Below are positions 34,790 through 43,423 of a stretch of DNA of 64,000 nt, piece after piece. Positions within the stretch are counted from its first letter, which is position 1. Every line of letters starts with the position of its first letter. The notes below the pieces were generated by a model, which saw nothing but the letters and a program-made list of their open reading frames with translations, made no database searches and was not told the origin of the DNA. The DNA is from JAGVSZ01 sp963716855 (GTDB taxonomy: Bacteria > Pseudomonadota > Gammaproteobacteria > Burkholderiales > SG8-39): positions 248,001 through 312,000 of the forward strand of contig CAVQUV010000016.1 of the NCBI GenBank assembly GCA_963716855.1, in the 5' to 3' direction. A program made the translations under genes and the position numbers.

Positions 34790-37084
34790 TCAAGTCTCGG
34801 TCGGAGTCGGCGCCGCGGGTGGCGCCGGCGGCGCCTCGGCTGGCTCCGGGAACCGCAGGACGATCTTGTCGTCCGGGTCCACGTCCACCGTCACCTTGCC
34901 GCCGTTCAGCAGCCGGCCGAACAGCAGCTCGTCGGCGAGCGCTTTGCGGATGGTGTCCTGGATCAGTCGGGCCATCGGCCGCGCGCCCATCGCCGGATCG
35001 AAGCCGCGTCGCGCGAGGTGCTCCTTCAGAACGTCTGTCCAGACCGCCTCGACCTTCTTCTCGTGCAACTGCTCCTCGAGCTGCATCAGGAACTTGTCGA
35101 CCACGCGCAGGATGATCTCGTGGTCCAGCTGGCGGAACGAGATGGTCGCGTCCAGCCGGTTGCGGAACTCCGGCGTGAACATGCGCCGGATCTCGCCCAT
35201 CTCGTCGCCGGACTCCTTCTTTGCGGTAAAGCCCATGACGGCCTTGTTCAGCGCCTCGGCGCCGGCGTTGGTCGTCATGACGATGATGACGTTGCGGAAA
35301 TCGGCCTTGCGACCGTTGTTGTCGGTCAGCGTGCCGTGGTCCATGACCTGCAGCAGAATGTTGAAGATGTCCGGGTGCGCCTTCTCGATCTCGTCGAGCA
35401 GCAGCACGGAGTACGGCTTCTTGGTGATCGCCTCCGTCAGCAGGCCGCCCTGGTCGAAGCCGACGTACCCCGGCGGCGCGCCGATCAGTCGCGACACCGC
35501 GTGCCGCTCCATGTACTCGGACATGTCGAACCGGATCAGCTCGATGCCCATGCAGTAGGCGAGCTGGCGCGCCACTTCAGTCTTGCCCACGCCGGTCGGC
35601 CCGCTGAACAGGAAGTTCCCGATCGGTTTCTGCGGGTTGCCGAGACCCGAGCGAGCGGTACGGATGGCCGACACGAGCGCTTCGATCGCCTTGTCCTGGC
35701 CGAACACGACCGCCTTGAGATCGCGGTCGAGATTCTTGAGGGCGGTGCGGTCGTCGGTCGAGACCGTCTGCGGCGGGATGCGCGCGATCTTGGCGATGAT
35801 CTCCTCGATCTCCTGCTTGCCGATCATGCGCTTCTGCTTCGACTTCGGCAGGATGCGTTGCGCCGCGCCCGCCTCGTCGATCACGTCGATCGCCTTGTCG
35901 GGAAGGTGGCGGTCGTTGATGTAGCGCGCAGAGAGCTCGGCCGCAGAGGAAAGCGCGTTGGCGCTGTACTTGACGCCGTGATGCGCCTCGAAGCGCGACT
36001 TCAGGCCCTTCAGGATCTCGACCGTCTCGTCGATCGACGGCTCGATCACGTCGATCTTCTGGAAGCGCCGCGACAGCGCGTGATCCTTCTCGAACACGCC
36101 GCGATATTCGTTGTACGTCGTCGCGCCGATGCACTTAAGGGCGCCGGTCGAGAGCGCCGGCTTCAGCAGATTCGAGGCGTCGAGCGTCCCGCCCGAGGCT
36201 GCGCCCGCTCCGATCAGCGTATGGATCTCGTCGATGAACAGGATCCCGTTCGGATTGTCCAGCAGTTGCTTCAGCACCGCCTTGAGGCGCTGCTCGAAGT
36301 CCCCGCGGTACTTCGTGCCGGCGAGCAGCGCGCCCATGTCGAGCGCGTACACCTGGCACTTGGAGAGGATGTCGGGCACCTGTCCCTCGACGATGCGGCG
36401 CGCGAGGCCTTCCGCGATCGCGGTCTTGCCGACGCCGGCCTCGCCGACCAGCAGCGGGTTGTTCTTGCGCCGCCGGCAGAGGGTCTGGATGACGCGCTCG
36501 AGCTCGCGCTCGCGCCCGATCAGCGGGTCGATCTTGCCCACCAGCGCCTGGGCGTTGAGGTTGACCGTATAGGTCTCCAGCGCTCCGCCGGCCTGCTGCC
36601 CCTCCGGCTGCTCTTCGTCGCTCTCGGCGGGTTTCGGCTGCTGCGACTGCGGCGCCTTGGTGATGCCGTGCGAGATGTAGTTCACGACGTCGAGGCGCGT
36701 GACGCCCTGCTGGTGCAGGAAGTACACCGCATGCGAGTCCTTCTCGCCGAAGATCGCCACCAGCACGTTGGCACCCGTCACCTCCTTCTTGCCCGAGGAC
36801 TGAACGTGGAGGATCGCGCGCTGGATCACGCGCTGGAATCCGAGCGTGGGTTGGGTGTCGATCTCCTCGGTGCCGGCGACGGTCGGCGTGTGGGAGTTGA
36901 TGAATTCGGTGAGGCTCCTGCGCAGCTCCTCGATGTTGGCGGCGCAGGCGCGCAGCACTTCGGCTGCGGTGGGGTTGTCCAGCAGCGCGAGTAGGAGGTG
37001 CTCGACGGTGATGAACTCGTGCCGCTTCTGGCGTGCCTCGACGAACGCCATGTGCAGGCTGACTTCGAGCTCCTGGGCGATCAT
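34790..37084 (-). CDS. clpA: ATP-dependent Clp protease ATP-binding subunit ClpA
   Basis: A 764-residue AAA+ unfoldase working with ClpP. The N-domain (IAQELEVSLHMAFVEARQKR) is followed by two ATPase modules with Walker A motifs GEAGVGKTA and GPTGVGKTE. ATG 37082-37084 is chosen since the family begins MIAQELE; it overlaps the clpS stop by one base. A Pro/Ala-rich 25-residue tail ends the protein. clpP is not in the window. Confidence 0.98.
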   Translation of the reverse strand: MIAQELEVSLHMAFVEARQKRHEFITVEHLLLALLDNPTAAEVLRACAANIEELRRSLTEFINSHTPTVAGTEEIDTQPTLGFQRVIQRAILHVQSSGKKEVTGANVLVAIFGEKDSHAVYFLHQQGVTRLDVVNYISHGITKAPQSQQPKPAESDEEQPEGQQAGGALETYTVNLNAQALVGKIDPLIGRERELERVIQTLCRRRKNNPLLVGEAGVGKTAIAEGLARRIVEGQVPDILSKCQVYALDMGALLAGTKYRGDFEQRLKAVLKQLLDNPNGILFIDEIHTLIGAGAASGGTLDASNLLKPALSTGALKCIGATTYNEYRGVFEKDHALSRRFQKIDVIEPSIDETVEILKGLKSRFEAHHGVKYSANALSSAAELSARYINDRHLPDKAIDVIDEAGAAQRILPKSKQKRMIGKQEIEEIIAKIARIPPQTVSTDDRTALKNLDRDLKAVVFGQDKAIEALVSAIRTARSGLGNPQKPIGNFLFSGPTGVGKTEVARQLAYCMGIELIRFDMSEYMERHAVSRLIGAPPGYVGFDQGGLLTEAITKKPYSVLLLDEIEKAHPDIFNILLQVMDHGTLTDNNGRKADFRNVIIVMTTNAGAEALNKAVMGFTAKKESGDEMGEIRRMFTPEFRNRLDATISFRQLDHEIILRVVDKFLMQLEEQLHEKKVEAVWTDVLKEHLARRGFDPAMGARPMARLIQDTIRKALADELLFGRLLNGGKVTVDVDPDDKIVLRFPEPAEAPPAPPAAPTPTET

Positions 37085-37392
37085 TACGTTTCCTCCATCA
37101 CGCACTGCAGCGGGTGCTGATGCTTGCGCGCGAATGCAACTACCTGCTCGACCTTCGTGGTCGCGATATCCCGCGGGTAGACCCCGCACACCCCCATGCC
37201 TTCCCGGTGCACCTTCAGCATCACCTGGGTCGCCTTTTCGCGCGTCATCGCAAAAAACGTCTGCAGCACCACCACCACGAACTCCATCGGCGTGTAGTCA
37301 TCGTTCATCAGCACCACCTTGAACAGCGGCGGCGGCTTGACCTTCGACTTCTTGGTCTCGAGGACCGTTCCATCACGCGACCGGGTCGCCAT
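37084..37392 (-). CDS. clpS: ATP-dependent Clp protease adaptor ClpS
   Basis: A 102-residue N-end-rule adaptor that delivers substrates to ClpA. The conserved VVLMNDDYTPMEFVVVVLQT segment and TREKATQVMLKVHREGMGVC are intact. The stop codon overlaps the clpA ATG, so the two are translationally coupled. It is divergent from the csp gene at 37736. Confidence 0.98.
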   Translation of the reverse strand: MATRSRDGTVLETKKSKVKPPPLFKVVLMNDDYTPMEFVVVVLQTFFAMTREKATQVMLKVHREGMGVCGVYPRDIATTKVEQVVAFARKHQHPLQCVMEET

Positions 37393-37735
37393 GCCTGCTT
37401 CAGCCTTCCGATGCCGACGTCGACCTCACTTCCGCGTTCGGTTCATGACGTCTCGCCGCGCGAGTTCGTGCGCTGGGGACTCGCTCGTATCCTAGCCAGA
37501 CTTGCGTCCCCGCGCAATCGCCCGAATCGCCCGCAAGGCACGGATTTCTCAGGGGCTTGAGGCACCGCGCGGACACTTGACGCGCTACGTCGAAGCGCGT
37601 AAAAGAGGCGCGTGTTTGCTCTTCAAGCGGTAGGAAGGTCGTTGCGGTGATCCCCTCGTCCTGAAGCTGGCTTGAGAACAGGCATGGGAATGGGGGGAGA
37701 CCCTCGGGTCGCAACGTGAAGGGAAGAGGGGGGCT
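37393..37735. other. Divergent clpS/csp regulatory gap (343 bp)
   Basis: No gene is supported here. The right half holds the probable csp promoter and a leader of about 120 bases ending in AAGAGGGGGG before the ATG. The left half should carry the clpS promoter, which I could not pinpoint. Confidence 0.6.
37577..37605 (+). promoter_or_regulatory. Probable csp promoter
   Basis: TTGACG (37577-37582), a 17-bp spacer and TAAAAG (37600-37605). The predicted transcript has a leader of about 124 bases, in line with the long, cold-sensing leaders of cspA-type mRNAs. Confidence 0.55.
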
Positions 37736-37942
37736 ATGCCTACCGGTACGGTGAAGTGGTTCAATGACGCGAAGGGCTATGGATTTATCACGCCGGATGA
37801 CGGTGGCGAGGATCTGTTCGCGCACTTCTCGGCCATCAACATGGCCGGGTTCAAGACGCTCAAAGAGGGGGAGAAGGTCAGCTTCGAGGTGACCCAGGGC
37901 CCCAAGGGCAAGCAGGCATCGAACATCCAAAAGGCCGGCTGA
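37736..37942 (+). CDS. Cold-shock domain protein (CspA family)
   Basis: A 68-residue single cold-shock domain with both RNA-binding motifs, KGYGFIT (RNP1) and DLFAHFS (RNP2). It opens MPTGTVKWFNDA, the usual form. It binds single-stranded RNA/DNA as an RNA chaperone. A long leader and a strong terminator make it a stand-alone unit between clpS and icd. Whether it is cold-induced or constitutive cannot be told. Confidence 0.95.
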   Translation: MPTGTVKWFNDAKGYGFITPDDGGEDLFAHFSAINMAGFKTLKEGEKVSFEVTQGPKGKQASNIQKAG

Positions 37943-37967
37943 GCCCGCGCCGGTACGGATCCGTTCG

Positions 37968-38001
37968 AAGCCCCGCCGCGTGCGGGGCTTTTTGTTTTTT
38001 T
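37968..38001 (+). terminator. Rho-independent terminator of csp
   Basis: A 9-bp stem, AAGCCCCGC / GCGGGGCTT, with a 5-base loop, followed by TTTGTTTTTTT. Very strong canonical terminator. Confidence 0.95.
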
Positions 38002-38215
38002 CGACCACGGGCCTCGCAAGCACCCAATCGGCCCGTTGCAAAATGCCGACCGCGGCACCGCCGGACGACCGGGCGCCACGCTGCGTACCCGCGCGGGGCC
38101 CTGCAACAGCGGCACCCGATCGGCCCGCGGCTGAAAGCGGGCTACGCTGCAGAGCGGTCGAACAACTGCGCTCGGACTGCTGCGAAGGCTCCTCGATCTC
38201 GGTTCGCGGAACAAG
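38002..38215. other. Intergenic gap between csp and icd terminators
   Basis: About 210 bases between two converging transcription units. I find no convincing gene, RNA or repeat. The base composition matches the surroundings and the short open frames here look like chance. Confidence 0.5.
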
Positions 38216-38239
38216 ATGGGCCGCCCGCAGGCGGCCCAT
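38216..38239 (-). terminator. Hairpin downstream of icd
   Basis: A perfect 10-bp stem, ATGGGCCGCC / GGCGGCCCAT, with a CGCA loop, 25 bp past the icd stop on the minus strand. The T tract (CTTGTT) is weak. Confidence 0.7.
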
Positions 38240-38263
38240 GGTCCCGCCGGCGTCGCGCCCGCG

Positions 38264-39508
38264 CTACATGCGCTCGATCATCGCGTTCCCGAAGCCCGAG
38301 CACGACACTTCGGTCGCCCCCGTCATCAGGCGCGCGAAGTCGTACGTCACCACCTTGGCCGAGATCGCCGCTTCCATCGACTTGATGATGAGGTCGGCGG
38401 CTTCGCGCCAACCCATGTGGCGCAGCATCATCTCGGCCGAAAGGATGAGCGAGCCGGGATTCACCTTGTCTTGCCCGGCGTACTTGGGTGCGGTCCCGTG
38501 CGTCGCCTCGAAGCAGGCAATGGTGTCCGAGAGGTTGGCGCCCGGCGCGATGCCGATGCCGCCGACCTGCGCCGCCAGCGCGTCCGAGACGTAGTCGCCG
38601 TTCAGGTTCAGCGTCGCGATCACGTCGTACTCGTCGGGCCGCAGCAGGATCTGCTGCAGGAATGCGTCGGTGATTACGTCCTTGACCACGATCTCGCGGC
38701 CGGTCTTCGGGTTCTTCATCTTGCACCACGGCCCGCCGTCGAGCATCTGCGCACCGAACTCGCGCTGCGCCAGCGCATAGCCCCAGTCTCGGAAGCCGCC
38801 TTCGGTGAACTTCTGGATGTTGCCCTTGTGGACGAGGGTCACGGACTTCCGGTCGTTGTCGATCGCGTACTGGAAGGCCTTGCGGATCAGCCGCTCGCTG
38901 CCTTCGATCGAGACCGGCTTGATCCCGATCGCGGACGATCCGGGGAAGCGGATCTTCTTGACGCCCATCTCGGTCTGCAAGTACTTGATGAGCTTTTGCG
39001 CTTGCTCGGACTTGGCGGGCCACTCGATCCCGGCGTAGATGTCCTCGGTGTTCTCGCGGAAGATCACCATGTCGACCTTCTCGGGCGCCTTGAGCGGCGA
39101 CGGCGTGCCGCGGAAGTAGCGCACCGGCCGCAGGCAGACGTAGAGGTCGAGCTCCTGGCGCAGCGCGACGTTCAGCGAGCGGATCCCGCCGCCGACCGGC
39201 GTGGTCATCGGCCCCTTTATCGAGACCGAGTACTCCTTGAGCAGGTCGAGCGTTTCGGTTGGCAGCCACACATCGGCGCCGTAGAGGCGGGTGGACTTCT
39301 CTCCCGCGAACACTTCCATCCAGTGGATCTTGCGCTTGCCGCCGTAGGCTTTCGCGACTGCGGCATCGACCACCTTGAGCATCACCGGCGTGATATCGAC
39401 GCCGGTGCCGTCCCCCTCGATGTACGGAATGACGGGGTTGTCGGGCGTCGCCTTGCCGGGGACGATCTTGCTTCCGCCTTGCGGGACCTTCACGTGAGTC
39501 GTGGCCAT
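38264..39508 (-). CDS. icd: NADP-dependent isocitrate dehydrogenase
   Basis: A 414-residue TCA-cycle enzyme converting isocitrate to 2-oxoglutarate. It has IPYIEGDGTGVDITPVML near the N-terminus and the FRENTEDIYAGIEW segment of the NADP type. The serine in GGGIRSLNVALRQELDLY is the residue phosphorylated by AceK in E. coli, and aceK lies divergently 245 bp away. ATG 39506-39508 is chosen where family homology starts. Its own hairpin terminator follows. Confidence 0.97.
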   Translation of the reverse strand: MATTHVKVPQGGSKIVPGKATPDNPVIPYIEGDGTGVDITPVMLKVVDAAVAKAYGGKRKIHWMEVFAGEKSTRLYGADVWLPTETLDLLKEYSVSIKGPMTTPVGGGIRSLNVALRQELDLYVCLRPVRYFRGTPSPLKAPEKVDMVIFRENTEDIYAGIEWPAKSEQAQKLIKYLQTEMGVKKIRFPGSSAIGIKPVSIEGSERLIRKAFQYAIDNDRKSVTLVHKGNIQKFTEGGFRDWGYALAQREFGAQMLDGGPWCKMKNPKTGREIVVKDVITDAFLQQILLRPDEYDVIATLNLNGDYVSDALAAQVGGIGIAPGANLSDTIACFEATHGTAPKYAGQDKVNPGSLILSAEMMLRHMGWREAADLIIKSMEAAISAKVVTYDFARLMTGATEVSCSGFGNAMIERM

Positions 39509-39753
39509 TGCTGCTCCGTTGTGGGCTCGATGAGATTGAGAATGGGGTCGGTTTGTGCCGGGCGGCGCGCGTCCCATCGCCGTCGGACCTGGGGCATCTG
39601 AAACGCCGATAGGGCGCAATTATGCGTCAACCCGGGGGGCAATTTCCATGATCCGGGTCTCGGCCGGGCGATCCGGCGGCGTGCCGCCCACGACCGTTTG
39701 CCGCTATCCTCGGGGCGAAACCCACACCCCGGCCGCTGCGGCCGCGTCCGTAC

Positions 39754-41520
39754 ATGGTCCTGCCCAAGGGAGAGAACCCCGTCGCCGTCGCGATTGCCGA
39801 GGCGTTGCTCGACGGGTTCGATACGCACTACCGCCTGTTTCGCGAGACCAGCCGCGCGGCGAAAGCGCGCTTTGAGTTGGGCGACTGGCTCGGGCAGCAG
39901 CGCGCCGTGCGGGAGCGGATCGCCTTCTACGACCAGCGCGTGCGCGAGACCGCCGGGCGGCTGCACGCCGAATCACGGGACGAGAACACGTGGGCGCAGG
40001 CCAAGCTGCTCTACATCGGCCTGCTGACGAACCACAAGCAGCCGGAGCTCGCCGAGACCTTTTTCAGCTCCGTGTTCTGCCGGATCATGGACCGGACGTA
40101 CTTCCACAACGAGTTCATCTTCTTCCGTCCCGCAGTTTCAACCGAATTCATCGAGTCCGATCCGCCTGCCTACCGGACTTACTACCCGCTGCGGCACGGC
40201 TGGCGGGAGACGCTGCGCCGGATCTGCGCCGACCTCGACTGGCGCTGTCCGTTCGCGGACCTCGATCGCGACATCGGCTACGTGCTCGAGGCCGCGCGGC
40301 AGGCGTCCGGCGGAGAGCTCCGCCCCGAGCCGAACTGCCAGATCCTCGTGCTGGCCTCGGCGTTCTACCGGAACAAGGCGGCCTACGTCTGCGGCAAGCT
40401 CGTCAACGGCGACCGCGAGTACCCGTTCGTCGTCCCGGTGCTCCACGACCGCAACGCGCGCCTCTACCTCGACACGCTGCTCGTCGACCCCCTCGACATC
40501 GGGCGCGTGTTCAGCCTGAACCGCGCGTACTTCATGGTCGACATGGAGGTGCCCTCGGCGTACGTGCAGTTCCTGCGGACGCTGATGCCCTACAAGCCGC
40601 GTGCCGAGCTGTACACAATGCTCGGCCTCGGGAAGCAGGGCAAGACGATGTTCTACCGCGAGCTCGCCCACCATCTGCGGCACTCCGATGACGAGTTCAT
40701 CGTCGCGCCGGGCGTGCGCGGGCTGGTGATGGTGGTGTTCACGCTCCCGTCGTTTCCCTACGTATTCAAGGTGATCCGCGACGAGATCGTGCCGCCGAAG
40801 GAGACGGACCGCGAGACGGTCAAGGCGAAGTACCTGCTGGTGAAGCAGCACGACCGGGTCGGGCGCATGGCCGACACGCATGAGTTCTCGAAGGTGGCGC
40901 TGCCCAAGGCGCGGTTCAGCGCCGCGCTCCTCGACGAGCTGCGCCTGACCTGCGCCTCGGTGCTGACGGAGAACGACATCGAGGTGGTGATCGACCATCT
41001 CTACATCGAGCGGCGCATGTTGCCGCTCAACCTATACCTGGATCAGGCCGCGGACGATCGAATCGAACGCGTCGTGCGCGACTACGGCGATGCGATCCGC
41101 GAACTCGCGTACGCGAACATCTTTCCCGGCGACATGCTGATGAAGAACTTCGGCGTCACGCGCCTCGGCCGGGTGGTGTTCTACGACTACGACGAGATCG
41201 AGTACCTCACCCACTGCAGCTTCCGGCGCATCCCCGAGGCACCGAATCCGGAGCTCGAGATGTCCGGCGAGGTCTGGTACCCGGTGGCGAGAAACGACGT
41301 GTTTCCCGAGGAGTTCAGCGCTTTCCTGCTTACCGATCCGCGCGTGCGGGCGGCGTTCATGAAGTACCACGCGGACCTGCTCGGCCCGGAGTTCTGGAAG
41401 GCGATTCAGGCGCAGATCGAGGGCGGTCACGTCGAAGACTTCTACCCTTACCCGGAAACGATCCGGTTCTGCATCGTGCACCGTGCCCCGAGCGAGCATC
41501 CGGAGGTCGTCGCCGCCTGA
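39754..41520 (+). CDS. aceK: Isocitrate dehydrogenase kinase/phosphatase
   Basis: A 588-residue bifunctional enzyme that phosphorylates and inactivates Icd, directing isocitrate to the glyoxylate bypass on acetate or fatty acids. The N-terminal regulatory domain is followed by the kinase-like domain with FPYVFKVIRDEI (ATP-binding lysine) and the catalytic NFGVTRLGRVVFYDYDEIEY region. Length matches the family. It is unusual in facing its substrate's gene rather than lying with aceBA; the glyoxylate genes are not in the window. Confidence 0.97.
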   Translation: MVLPKGENPVAVAIAEALLDGFDTHYRLFRETSRAAKARFELGDWLGQQRAVRERIAFYDQRVRETAGRLHAESRDENTWAQAKLLYIGLLTNHKQPELAETFFSSVFCRIMDRTYFHNEFIFFRPAVSTEFIESDPPAYRTYYPLRHGWRETLRRICADLDWRCPFADLDRDIGYVLEAARQASGGELRPEPNCQILVLASAFYRNKAAYVCGKLVNGDREYPFVVPVLHDRNARLYLDTLLVDPLDIGRVFSLNRAYFMVDMEVPSAYVQFLRTLMPYKPRAELYTMLGLGKQGKTMFYRELAHHLRHSDDEFIVAPGVRGLVMVVFTLPSFPYVFKVIRDEIVPPKETDRETVKAKYLLVKQHDRVGRMADTHEFSKVALPKARFSAALLDELRLTCASVLTENDIEVVIDHLYIERRMLPLNLYLDQAADDRIERVVRDYGDAIRELAYANIFPGDMLMKNFGVTRLGRVVFYDYDEIEYLTHCSFRRIPEAPNPELEMSGEVWYPVARNDVFPEEFSAFLLTDPRVRAAFMKYHADLLGPEFWKAIQAQIEGGHVEDFYPYPETIRFCIVHRAPSEHPEVVAA

Positions 41521-41628
41521 TCTTGGTCGGCACTTCCACGGCGCGCTGTAAGTCATTGTTTTTCAAGGGCTACGGTAGGCGGGTGAGGAGAATGTCAACC
41601 CGCGCTGCTCGGGCGGCGTTATTGGCCC

Positions 41629-41646
41629 TGACCGGCTTACCGGTCA
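41629..41646. promoter_or_regulatory. Inverted repeat before the small exported peptide
   Basis: TGACCGG-CTTA-CCGGTCA, a perfect 7-bp inverted repeat ending 34 bp before the ATG at 41681. It could be an operator or a leader stem-loop. The second paralogue has no copy of it. Confidence 0.4.
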
Positions 41647-41680
41647 CTTCAATCAAACTGACGCCACAGAGAGGAAACTC

Positions 41681-41836
41681 ATGAAAAAGCTGATCGCCGT
41701 GCTGTTCGCCGCCATGTTCGCGGCCGTGTCGTTCCAGGTCGTCGCGCAGGACGAAGGACCGAAGCCGACCGCCGAGCAGTGCAAGAAGGACCCGAAGATG
41801 AAGGGCTGCGAGACTGCGGCTCCGGCGAAGAAGTAA
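41681..41836 (+). CDS. Small exported two-cysteine peptide, copy 1
   Basis: A 51-residue protein of unknown function. An N-terminal signal peptide (KKLIAVLFAAMFAAVSFQVV, then AQ) leaves a mature peptide of about 28 residues: lysine-rich with PTAEQCKKDPKMKGCE, two cysteines eight residues apart. GAGAGGAAA precedes the ATG and a strong terminator follows, so it is a discrete and probably abundant transcript. A close paralogue starts at 41999. A small periplasmic metal- or thiol-active peptide is possible but unproven. Confidence 0.75.
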   Translation: MKKLIAVLFAAMFAAVSFQVVAQDEGPKPTAEQCKKDPKMKGCETAAPAKK

Positions 41837-41853
41837 TCTCGCCTTAGGCGATC

Positions 41854-41886
41854 GAAAGGCAGGGCACGTCCCTGCCTTTCCTTTTT
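41854..41886 (+). terminator. Rho-independent terminator after peptide copy 1
   Basis: An 11-bp perfect stem, GAAAGGCAGGG / CCCTGCCTTTC, with a 5-base loop, followed by CTTTTTC. Confidence 0.93.
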
Positions 41887-41998
41887 CAGGAGACCGCTGC
41901 TAAACTGCCCGCGCCCTGACGACCGGAGAGAGGGAGCAGGGCATCGTCGCCCGCCCCGACGCGGGCATCCCGACCCAGACGCTCAAGGAGGAGCAGAA

Positions 41999-42160
41999 AT
42001 GAAGAAGATCGTTGCGCTGATTCTCGCCGCCACGTTTGCGGCCGTGTCGTTCCAGGCCGTCGCGCAGGACAAGAAGCCGACCGCCGAGCAGTGCAAGAAG
42101 GATCCGAAGATGAAGGGCTGCGAGCGCGGCGAAGAAGTAATCGCCGCTTCTGGCGAGTGA
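41999..42160 (+). CDS. Small exported two-cysteine peptide, copy 2
   Basis: A 53-residue paralogue of the gene at 41681: signal peptide KKIVALILAATFAAVSFQAV, then KKPTAEQCKKDPKMKGCE. After that glutamate the frame gives RGEEVIAASGE. If one base near 42124 is extra, it would instead end AAKK with TAA at 42138-42140, as copy 1 ends in APAKK. The bases match copy 1 in that shifted frame, so a +1 insertion or error is likely. GGAGGAG precedes the ATG. Function unknown. Confidence 0.72.
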   Translation: MKKIVALILAATFAAVSFQAVAQDKKPTAEQCKKDPKMKGCERGEEVIAASGE

Positions 42161-42186
42161 AGGCAGGGGCATGCCCCTGCCTTTTT
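42160..42186 (+). terminator. Rho-independent terminator after peptide copy 2
   Basis: A 10-bp perfect stem, AAGGCAGGGG / CCCCTGCCTT, with a CATG loop, followed by TTT. The stem is the same type as the terminator of copy 1, which suggests the whole unit was duplicated. Confidence 0.92.
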
Positions 42187-42217
42187 CATTCCTGCACCTG
42201 CGCCTCCTCTCGATTCC

Positions 42218-42664
42218 GTGAACCTGCGTCCGACTACCCTAGCCGCGTTGTTCGTCCTGTCCGTGGCTTCCGGGCCGGCGATCGGGCAGCTGCCTGCCCT
42301 CGAGCTCAGCGCCGGGATTCATCTCATCCGCGCCGAAGTCGCGAGCACGTTCGACTCGCGCGCGCAGGGACTGATGTTCCGCAAGACGCTCGGCGCCAAC
42401 AGCGGGATGCTGTTCGTGTTCCCCGACGTGTCGACGCACTGCATGTGGATGAAGAACACTTACGTGCCGCTCTCGGTCGCGTTCATGGACGAGCAGGGCA
42501 CGATCGTGAGCATCCATGACATGCAGCCCCAGAACGAGACCTCGCATTGCGCGCGGAAGCCCGCGCGCTTCGCGTTGGAGATGAATCAGGGCTGGTTCGC
42601 GCAGAAGGGCATCAAGCCCGGCGCGAAGATCGGGGGGCTCGACAAGGCCCCGCCGCCGCGTTGA
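42218..42664 (+). CDS. DUF192 family exported protein
   Basis: A 148-residue protein with a GTG start and a signal peptide (TTLAALFVLSVASGPAIG). The DUF192 core is complete: GLMFRKTLGANSGMLFVFP and CMWMKNTYVPLSVAFMD. Family function is unknown; members are small beta-barrel-like proteins, often periplasmic in proteobacteria. It follows the peptide terminator by about 30 bp and ends before a large hairpin. Confidence 0.9.
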   Translation: MNLRPTTLAALFVLSVASGPAIGQLPALELSAGIHLIRAEVASTFDSRAQGLMFRKTLGANSGMLFVFPDVSTHCMWMKNTYVPLSVAFMDEQGTIVSIHDMQPQNETSHCARKPARFALEMNQGWFAQKGIKPGAKIGGLDKAPPPR

Positions 42665-42682
42665 GCCGCGGCGCGCCGCCAA

Positions 42683-42712
42683 GCAGAAGGGGCCCCGCGG
42701 GGCCCCTTCTGC
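42683..42712. terminator. Bidirectional hairpin terminator
   Basis: A 14-bp perfect inverted repeat, GCAGAAGGGGCCCC / GGGGCCCCTTCTGC, with only a GC loop. It separates the convergent DUF192 and PuuD-like genes. T tracts are weak, but the stem is very stable. Confidence 0.8.
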
Positions 42713-42732
42713 GCTTCAGCCGGCGAATCGAC

Positions 42733-43326
42733 CTACAGGCCGGCGTTCTGCTGCGCGACCATGCAATAGAGCATCGGTATCGACAGCATCGTGTTGAAGC
42801 GCGAGGTCAGCATGGCCAGGCGCGCCGCCTTGGCTTTCTCGGCCGCCTCGACCTGCACGATGCCGAGCGCTTTCTTCTGGTTCGGCCAGATGATGAACCA
42901 GACGTTGAAGGCCATGATCAGCGCGAGCCACATGCCGATGCCGATCGCGGTGAACGGCTTCTGGAACGCGAGCGCGGAGGCGATGTAGCCGTTCATCCAC
43001 GCGAGGAGCAGACCCGTGATCACAGTGGCCAATGCCGCCCAACGGAACCAGAACAACGCGGTCGGAGCGATGACCTTCCCGATCGCCGGCTTCTGCTCGT
43101 CCGGGATCTTCGGCATCGACGGGATCTGCACGAAGTTGAAGTACCAGAGTATGCCGATCCACATCACGCCCGAGAGGACGTGCAGCCAGCGCATGAAGAA
43201 CGTCCACCAGGCATGGTCGAACTTGACAGCGCCGCCAGCAGCGGTGCTGACGACGATCACAATGACGATGAGGACAACGACGCCGGCGGCTACGGTACGT
43301 CCGAGGGATTGGAGAATCGCGCCCAT
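42733..43326 (-). CDS. PuuD-like (urate hydroxylase) integral membrane domain protein
   Basis: A 197-residue inner-membrane protein with about five helices. FMRWLHVLSGVMWIGILWYFN matches the membrane domain of PuuD, a bacterial urate oxidase that in alphaproteobacteria also carries a C-terminal cytochrome c. That cytochrome domain is missing here. Histidines in the helices could bind haem. No purine-catabolism genes are nearby, so urate oxidation is doubtful and a general haem membrane protein is an alternative. Confidence 0.72.
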   Translation of the reverse strand: MGAILQSLGRTVAAGVVVLIVIVIVVSTAAGGAVKFDHAWWTFFMRWLHVLSGVMWIGILWYFNFVQIPSMPKIPDEQKPAIGKVIAPTALFWFRWAALATVITGLLLAWMNGYIASALAFQKPFTAIGIGMWLALIMAFNVWFIIWPNQKKALGIVQVEAAEKAKAARLAMLTSRFNTMLSIPMLYCMVAQQNAGL

Positions 43327-43423
43327 CTGGAAGCCTCCTTTGAGGTCTGTTGTTGTCCCCGACGACGGGACTCCTGGAGCGCGCGGAGTTTAGCAGGCCC
43401 CGCGCGTCCCGCCAATCGCGCGC

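Noticed and set aside
37943..38263. Small gene between csp and icd
   Set aside because: Short frames exist but lack ribosome sites and have random composition; both flanks are terminators.
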